The notes under the pieces were generated by a model, which saw nothing but the letters and a program-made list of their open reading frames with translations, had not been told where the DNA came from and searched no databases. Source: DASQVO01 sp035640715 (lineage in GTDB: Bacteria; Actinomycetota; Actinomycetes; Streptosporangiales; Streptosporangiaceae). Taken from it: 9,281 nucleotides of DNA. The stretch spans positions 1 to 9,281 of the forward strand of contig DASQVO010000118.1 of assembly GCA_035640715.1 (NCBI GenBank), written 5' to 3'. Of this stretch, positions 5,544 to 9,281 are shown one piece after another. The stretch's first letter is position 1, and each line of letters starts with the position of its first letter. The position numbers and the translations under genes were made by a program.

Positions 5544-6029
5544 CTACTTGACTTCGTGCAGGCGCCCCGTGGCGACGTCGAAGACAAAGCCGCGGACATT
5601 GGTGTGCGGGATGAACGGGCTCGCCTTGATCCGCGCGATGGACTGGCGGACGTCGTCATCCACGTCGGGGAAGGCCTCGGCCGCCCATGGCGGCCGGATC
5701 CCTGTGTCCTCCTTTATGCTCGCCTTGAACTGGTCGTCGGTGAACGTGACCATCCCGCAGTCGGTGTGGTGGATCAGGATGATCTCGGTCGTGCCGAGCA
5801 GTCGCTGGCTGATCGCCAGGGACCGGATCACGTCGTCGGTGATGACTCCGCCGGCGTTCCGGATGACGTGTGACTGCCCTTCCGCCAGACCGAGAACGGC
5901 GTAGACGTTGAGGCGCGCATCCATGCACGCGACCACCGCCAGGTGCGCCGAGGGCGGCAGCGGCAGCGGGCCGCTGAAGCCCTCGGCATAGCGCTCATTG
6001 TTCGCCAGCAGGTCATCGGTGACTGTCAT
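5544..6029 (-). CDS. Beta-carbonic anhydrase, mycobacterial Rv1284 type (COS hydrolase possible)
   Basis: The product is 161 aa, a short beta-class carbonic anhydrase. The CxDxR motif is present as C35-M-D37-A-R39, and HxxC as H88-T-D-C91. These positions equal the zinc and catalytic residues known for Mycobacterium tuberculosis Rv1284. VIRNAGG (55-61) and ITDDVIRSL (63-71) are further family hallmarks. The enzyme interconverts CO2 and bicarbonate in the cytoplasm. The same short clade includes carbonyl sulfide hydrolase of Thiobacillus thioparus, so COS hydrolysis to H2S and CO2 is an alternative. That idea gains some weight from the methanethiol oxidase-family gene 71 nt upstream. ATG 6029 has AGAAGGG 6 nt upstream. 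Family is certain, substrate open. Confidence 0.93.
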   Translation of the reverse strand: MTVTDDLLANNERYAEGFSGPLPLPPSAHLAVVACMDARLNVYAVLGLAEGQSHVIRNAGGVITDDVIRSLAISQRLLGTTEIILIHHTDCGMVTFTDDQFKASIKEDTGIRPPWAAEAFPDVDDDVRQSIARIKASPFIPHTNVRGFVFDVATGRLHEVK

Positions 6030-6100
6030 GATCGGCCCTTCTTAAAGCCCGGATACTCAGCGACGCGGTCGGCGTCACGAACCTCTCCGCTCAGGCATGC

Positions 6101-7534
6101 TCAGGGATAGCAGTACGAATCGCTGGAGGCGTCGCCGCCCTGCAGCCTGACCTGATGGACACGGCGGCCGCGGAACTCATCCCCCTCGGGGAAGAACCGC
6201 TCGTCGAACGTGATCCCGCCCCCGGCGCCGACGTCGAGCTTCGCCATCCACGCGCCGACGCCATCGGGATAGAACTGGTCGTCCCACGAGCCGTAGAGCG
6301 AATTGGTGAAGTACACCCGCTTGCCGTCCCGGCTGACCTCCACCATCTGCGGCCCGCCGCTCAGCGGCGTCCCAGGCCTGGCCGGGTGCGGCGCCCGGCC
6401 GACGATGCCGCCGATCCGCACGGATCCCTTCTGCTCCGGGTGGAACGGGTCGGTGACGTCATACTGCTTCAGCTCGCCCGTCCCCCAGCACGACACATAG
6501 AGGAAACGGTCGTCGACCGACAGCCCGATGTCGGTAACCAGCGGCGGAACGGCGCCGAACCCCTGCAGCAGCGGCGGCAGCTGCTCCGCGGGCGCCGGCT
6601 CGGCCGGGATCGTGATGACCTTGGTGGCAGCCCACCGGTCGCCATCACCCGTGGCTGCGGGGTTCTCGTGCCAGAGCCAGATCGACGCGGACAGGTCCTC
6701 GACGCTGACCACGACGCCCGCGAAGCCATACAGCTTCGTCGGATCATGCGCGGGGCGCAGTTCCAGCACCATCTGGTGCTCGTCGCCCAGGTCGATCGTC
6801 TGGGTCTTGCGGCGGCTCTGCATGTCCCAGAAATGCAGCCGGTGGCCGTACTTGCGGCCCAGCAGCAGCTCCGGCACGATGCCGTCGTCAATCATTGACG
6901 GCGTGCCCCACTCCGAGGTGATGGCCACCTCATGCATGACGTGCCACCACACGTCGTAGGCCAGGTACTGGTCACCGCGGCCGGCCTCCCACTGGCCGGT
7001 CACCTCGAAGGACGCGTGGTCCAGCAGCGCGATCCCGCCCGGCCCCTCTTCGCCGTCCCCGCCAAGGCAGGACACGAAGACGGCACCCGGACCGCAGTGC
7101 ACGGTGTGCGGGCGCGAATAGCCGGCCCGCTTCCCCAGCTCCTCCGGGCCGAGAACCTTCACGATCTTCGGCTCCGTCTCGTTGTCCCGCGTGTCGAAGA
7201 CGTACAACCTGGAGGAGCGCAGGCCGGGAACGATGAGATAGCGGCGGTCGCCGTGCTTGTGGTCACCGGTCGGGCACAGCGCGCTCGAGCAGGCGTTCCA
7301 GCCGAAGTGGTGCAGCTCGTCGCCCGTGTTCGGCAGCTCGGTGAACCCGATCACGCTGGCGTAGGACGGCGACTGCGGATCGACGTCGACCACGGCGAGC
7401 GCGTCGGGCGAGTCCGCGGGGCGGGAGAACGTCGCGAGGTAGGCGACCTTCTCCGGGGACGCGGCGGCTGCGTCGCGTGGCGAACGGTAGAAGGTGGGAT
7501 CCTGATGGTGCTCGTGGTGGCGCTCATCTGCCAT
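6101..7534 (-). CDS. Selenium-binding protein / methanethiol oxidase family (SBP56, MtoX-like)
   Basis: This 477-aa protein is full length for SBP56 proteins. Hallmarks are DELHHFGWNACSS (72-84), SRPHTVHCGPG (140-150), DVWWHVMHEVAITSEWG (194-210), TDIGLSVDDRFLYVSCWG in the C-terminal half, and the family tail HQVRLQGGDASSD. The conserved histidines (75, 76, 143, 146, 198, 201) are of the kind proposed to bind copper in bacterial methanethiol oxidase, which turns methanethiol, O2 and water into formaldehyde, H2S and H2O2. Cys82 corresponds to the selenium-binding cysteine, but the partner in CSSC is Ala85. There is no signal peptide, whereas characterised MtoX is periplasmic, so a cytoplasmic role is possible. 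The N-terminus is His-rich (HHEHH). Start ATG 7534 is chosen over GTG 7564 because AGGGAG lies 6 nt upstream. Confidence 0.93.
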   Translation of the reverse strand: MADERHHEHHQDPTFYRSPRDAAAASPEKVAYLATFSRPADSPDALAVVDVDPQSPSYASVIGFTELPNTGDELHHFGWNACSSALCPTGDHKHGDRRYLIVPGLRSSRLYVFDTRDNETEPKIVKVLGPEELGKRAGYSRPHTVHCGPGAVFVSCLGGDGEEGPGGIALLDHASFEVTGQWEAGRGDQYLAYDVWWHVMHEVAITSEWGTPSMIDDGIVPELLLGRKYGHRLHFWDMQSRRKTQTIDLGDEHQMVLELRPAHDPTKLYGFAGVVVSVEDLSASIWLWHENPAATGDGDRWAATKVITIPAEPAPAEQLPPLLQGFGAVPPLVTDIGLSVDDRFLYVSCWGTGELKQYDVTDPFHPEQKGSVRIGGIVGRAPHPARPGTPLSGGPQMVEVSRDGKRVYFTNSLYGSWDDQFYPDGVGAWMAKLDVGAGGGITFDERFFPEGDEFRGRRVHQVRLQGGDASSDSYCYP

Positions 7535-7540
7535 AGCAAG

Positions 7541-7546
7541 CTCCCT
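7541..7546 (-). promoter_or_regulatory. Ribosome binding site deciding the SBP56/MtoX start
   Basis: AGGGAG on the minus strand, 6 nt before ATG 7534. It excludes the upstream in-frame GTG at 7564, which would add ten residues from inside the repeat cluster. Confidence 0.7.
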
Positions 7547-7553
7547 GCACTGG

Positions 7554-7591
7554 TCCACTGTCACTCAAGTCCACTGTTCCACTGTCACTCA
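7554..7591 (-). repeat. Operator-like direct repeat cluster TCCACTGTCACTCA
   Basis: TCCACTGTCACTCA occurs exactly at 7554-7567 and 7578-7591 (24-bp period), with a half copy TCCACTGT at 7570-7577 in between. On the coding strand the core is ACAGTGGA, three times. The cluster lies between the TTGACA -35 box (7619-7614) and the Shine-Dalgarno site. It would cover the transcription start or leader, a good position for a repressor or for an RNA-level control. No regulator is identified. Confidence 0.5.
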
Positions 7592-7619
7592 GCAGATCGT
7601 TCGCTTGCCGCCCTGTCAA
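7591..7619 (-). promoter_or_regulatory. Promoter of the SBP56-carbonic anhydrase-membrane protein operon
   Basis: A perfect TTGACA -35 hexamer reads on the minus strand at 7619-7614. With a 17-bp spacer the -10 would be TCTGCT (7596-7591), a poor match, so the promoter may be weak or need an activator. The presumed transcription start falls within the repeat cluster at 7554-7591. Confidence 0.4.
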
Positions 7620-7868
7620 CCAGCGCTGTCCGCCCGAAGGGTGAGAGTCCGATCCGGCTGGGAGAGCACGCTGATCGAGGTGTCGAGCCCGTTCCAGGTG
7701 CCCTCCGGCCAGTCGCAGGCCCGACGGGCTCGCGCCGCCGAGGACCCTCCAGGAGGCGAGGTTCGTGGCCTCGGACTAAATCTAGTTAATTCCGATCAAG
7801 AAAGCCAACTATTTAAATACACCGATTATTGACGTCTGGTACGCGATGCCCCGGGTCGGCCCGGCGCG
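7620..7868. other. Gene-free stretch with no identified gene
   Basis: This lies between the SBP56 promoter and the stop of the gene at 7869. About 7620-7770 is GC-rich and looks coding-like on both strands. The minus-strand frame ends in WPEGTWNGLDTSISV then LSQPDRTLTLRADSAG and a TGA, but no start codon or upstream continuation is found. The plus-strand frame has poorer GC3. About 7775-7832 is conspicuously AT-rich. No RNA gene or recognised riboswitch is seen. A gene remnant, long leader or divergent control region are the options. Confidence 0.4.
7779..7808 (-). promoter_or_regulatory. Second candidate promoter in the AT-rich island
   Basis: TTGGCT (7808-7803) and TAGATT (7784-7779) on the minus strand are spaced by 18 bp. 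Transcription from here would run through 7770-7535 into the SBP56 gene, giving a leader of about 235 nt or reading the coding-like remnant first. Confidence 0.35.
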
Positions 7869-8564
7869 TCAGCGCAGCAGGAAGCGGTACACCTCCGGGG
7901 GGAGGCCGAAGTTCCCCAGGATCCGCGCCGCCTCCACGGCCACGCCGGGGGGAGCGTCATCGATCCCGATGTAGGCCTCGACGTGCGGCCGGCGGCACAG
8001 CAGCACCGCCGCCTCGGCCAGGACGGCACAGCGCAGCACCGGCGGGATGTCGGTACGGACGGGGCACGCGGCGCGCAGGTCTTCCCAGTTGCTGCGGCCT
8101 TCGTACCAGTAGATCTGCGCCGCGGCGCGCCGGTCGCGCAGCCGCTGGTAGACCACCGCACCGGTCTCCGTCGATTCGGGGCCGATGTCGTGCGGCCGGG
8201 TGTCCGTCTCCATCACGACGTGGAACATCAGTGCCGCGGCGGCTTCCTCCCACTGCGCCGCGGTCCACGCAGCCTCCGCCAGGACGGCCTCGACGGCGGT
8301 GATGGTGCCGTCGGCGAGGGCGCCGTATTCGAATTGCTCGTTCGGCAGCCAGGGATCGCCCAGCCACCATGACAGCGCGTCGCACCGGTCCCGGAACACC
8401 GCGTGGCGGTTCCATGCGTGATCCGCGTACAGCCAGCAGGCGAACCCGTCAGGCACGATGTCGACGCGCCGCATGCCCGGCTCCGGGCCGCAGCGCTGGC
8501 GGATCATGTACGAACGCAGATCACTCTCGGGGTAGAGCCCCGCGAGCAGGCTCTCGGATGCCAC
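7869..8564 (-). CDS. Unrecognised conserved-looking protein (231 aa)
   Basis: A GTG at 8564 with AAGGAG 7 nt upstream gives a 231-aa soluble protein starting MASESLLAGLYPESDL. It is rich in tryptophan and aromatic residues (SWWLGDPWLPNEQFEY at about 62-77; YWYEGRSNWEDL at about 152-163). Two alanine-rich helices resemble helical-repeat or all-alpha domains (about 87-112 and 181-192). It ends with an amphipathic segment, NFGLPPEVYRFLLR. There is no signal peptide, membrane span, zinc motif or catalytic signature that I recognise. It is transcribed divergently from the L,D-transpeptidase gene, 231 bp apart. A longer frame back to TTG 8672 has no Shine-Dalgarno site and adds only an Arg-rich tail. 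The gene is convincingly real; function unknown. Confidence 0.75.
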   Translation of the reverse strand: MASESLLAGLYPESDLRSYMIRQRCGPEPGMRRVDIVPDGFACWLYADHAWNRHAVFRDRCDALSWWLGDPWLPNEQFEYGALADGTITAVEAVLAEAAWTAAQWEEAAAALMFHVVMETDTRPHDIGPESTETGAVVYQRLRDRRAAAQIYWYEGRSNWEDLRAACPVRTDIPPVLRCAVLAEAAVLLCRRPHVEAYIGIDDAPPGVAVEAARILGNFGLPPEVYRFLLR

Positions 8565-8571
8565 CGGCCGA

Positions 8572-8577
8572 CTCCTT
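8572..8577 (-). promoter_or_regulatory. Ribosome binding site deciding a GTG start
   Basis: AAGGAG on the minus strand lies 7 nt before GTG 8564. It fixes the start of the unrecognised gene and rejects the 36-residue Arg-rich upstream extension. Confidence 0.75.
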
Positions 8578-8633
8578 CGCCGTAATGCCCGCGGCTTCCG
8601 GAACCGGATGGCCGGCGCTCGCCATTGATGCGG

Positions 8634-8663
8634 ACGCTGCGAAGCGAATACGTCACGCAGCGT
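8634..8663. repeat. Inverted repeat in the divergent intergenic region
   Basis: ACGCTGCG (8634-8641) and CGCAGCGT (8656-8663) are exact reverse complements 14 nt apart. They lie between the divergent genes at 8564 and 8796, so an operator is possible. No clear promoter hexamers are seen in 8565-8795. Confidence 0.3.
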
Positions 8664-8783
8664 GTTCGACAACCGGAAGCAGGGGTAGACGTTTCAACAG
8701 CAACAACGGCGTTCGGCTACCCCCGCCAGGCATTCGTAATCCAGTTACGGCCCGCTGGCGCGGCCGGGCCCGGGGATTTCATG

Positions 8784-8790
8784 AGGGGAG
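8784..8790 (+). promoter_or_regulatory. Ribosome binding site for the L,D-transpeptidase gene
   Basis: AGGGGAG ends 5 nt before GTG 8796. It overlaps the alternative in-frame ATG at 8781, which has only a poor GGGG upstream, so the GTG is preferred. Confidence 0.55.
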
Positions 8791-8795
8791 TTTGG

Positions 8796-9281
8796 GTGAG
8801 GCAAGGCAAAGCCATGCCAGAACGGCACAGATGGGCGCTCGGCCTTGGCGCTGCGGCTGCGGTCGCGACGGTGCTGAGCGGCACAATGACGGCGGTGGCG
8901 CCCGCCGCGCCCGTGCAGATGTCATCTTCTGGGTACGCGCCGGCGGCGCGCACGCTGGGGCCAGGCATGTATGGCAGCGACGTCAAGCGCCTCCAGCAGC
9001 GCCTAGCGCAGCTCGCGTACTATCCGGGCCCGGCCGACGGGCAGTTCAGCACCGACACGGAAGAAGCGGTCTGGGCGTTTCAGGAGGTCCAGGGAATCAC
9101 GGTGACTGGAACGGTCACCAGCAAAACCGAGCGGGCACTGGTCCACCCTCGTTCGCCGCAGCCGCTGGTGCGGAACGGCGGCGCGCTGCGCGTCGAAGTC
9201 AGCCTCGGCCGCCGGGTGCTTTACGTCTACCACAGCAACAAAATCGTGCTGATCAGCCACATCTCGTACGGCGGTGGCTAT
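8796..9281 (+). CDS. Exported peptidoglycan-binding L,D-transpeptidase (5' part, runs off the window)
   Basis: 162 codons are visible and the frame is open to the window end. A Sec-type signal peptide follows a basic N-terminus (RHRW, 10-13), with a hydrophobic core at about 14-35 and likely cleavage near A-P-A-A-P (35-39). A PG_binding_1 domain spans about 54-111, with typical G-S-D-V-K-R-L-Q-Q-R-L (60-70) and ADGQF-S-x-x-T-x-x-A-V-x-x-F-Q signatures. A YkuD (L,D-transpeptidase) domain begins near 128 with ALRVEVSLGRRVLYVYHSNK. The catalytic His and SHGC-type cysteine motif lie beyond the edge, so activity cannot be checked. Such enzymes make 3-3 cross-links in actinobacterial peptidoglycan or anchor proteins. 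GTG 8796 is chosen for its Shine-Dalgarno site; ATG 8781 and ATG 8814 are in-frame alternatives. It is the only certain plus-strand gene. Confidence 0.85.
   Translation, partial: MRQGKAMPERHRWALGLGAAAAVATVLSGTMTAVAPAAPVQMSSSGYAPAARTLGPGMYGSDVKRLQQRLAQLAYYPGPADGQFSTDTEEAVWAFQEVQGITVTGTVTSKTERALVHPRSPQPLVRNGGALRVEVSLGRRVLYVYHSNKIVLISHISYGGGY

Noticed and set aside
7535..7564. GTG 7564 as start of the SBP56 gene
   Set aside because: It lies within the operator-like repeats and lacks a ribosome site; ATG 7534 has AGGGAG at 6 nt.
6155..7789. Two long plus-strand frames opposite the SBP56 gene
   Set aside because: They are antisense to a protein with unmistakable family motifs, show Arg/Val/Pro-rich composition and have no Shine-Dalgarno site.
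8565..8672. N-terminal extension of the 231-aa gene back to TTG 8672
   Set aside because: It has no Shine-Dalgarno site at 8672, the added 36 residues are Arg-rich, and an ideal AAGGAG site precedes GTG 8564.
9003..9260. An 85-aa minus-strand frame at the right edge
   Set aside because: It is antisense to the PG-binding/YkuD coding sequence, whose domain signatures are clear.
1..9281. tRNA, rRNA, CRISPR array, transposase or integrase
   Set aside because: No cloverleaf, rRNA signature, regularly spaced repeat-spacer array or recombinase motif was found on either strand. The 11-bp and 14-bp repeats are too short and too close for CRISPR.

Overview
The window is GC-rich (roughly 70% by eye), with strong G/C preference at third codon positions, GTG and TTG starts, and Shine-Dalgarno sites of the AAGGAG/GGAGG type. 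This, plus a mycobacterial-type beta-carbonic anhydrase and a signal peptide-PG_binding_1-YkuD protein, points to a high-GC actinobacterium. I cannot place it to genus. Most genes read leftward on the minus strand; only the last gene, and perhaps one tiny gene at 923, read rightward.

Layout. (1) 1-505: 5' part of a uronate dehydrogenase-like extended SDR on the minus strand, cut by the window edge. (2) 506-1205: a poorly coding 'graveyard'. It holds a perfect 17-bp hairpin (696-736), a possible C-terminal gene remnant (765-863), a regulated-looking promoter with an inverted repeat (886-915) feeding a possible leaderless small ORF at 923, and the frameshifted C-terminal relic of a zinc-type alcohol dehydrogenase (1019-1158, minus). 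(3) 1206-1724: an unrecognised exported protein with four cysteines. (4) 1881-3444: a two-gene minus-strand unit, a 71-aa single-span membrane protein followed by hopanoid-associated glycosyltransferase hpnB. Its upstream region carries three tandem 11-bp repeats (plus a degenerate fourth) of the kind bound by OmpR-family response regulators. (5) 3694-7534: a probable three-gene minus-strand operon: selenium-binding-protein/methanethiol oxidase family protein (6101-7534), Rv1284-type beta-carbonic anhydrase (5544-6029), and a multi-spanning GT-C-like membrane protein (3694-5505). A TTGACA -35 element and a repeat cluster precede the first gene, and a weak hairpin follows the last. (6) 7535-7868: non-coding or relic sequence with an AT-rich island. 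(7) 7869-8564: an unrecognised 231-aa protein. It is divergent from (8) 8796-9281: an exported PG-binding/L,D-transpeptidase protein, cut by the right edge.

The themes are envelope biology (hopanoid-type glycosyltransferase, GT-C-like protein, L,D-transpeptidase) and a possible volatile-sulfur or one-carbon module. The most interesting inferences are two. First, a methanethiol oxidase-family gene sits with a beta-CA of the type that includes carbonyl sulfide hydrolases. Second, the hpnB unit carries an OmpR-type repeat array. Neither is proven by sequence alone.
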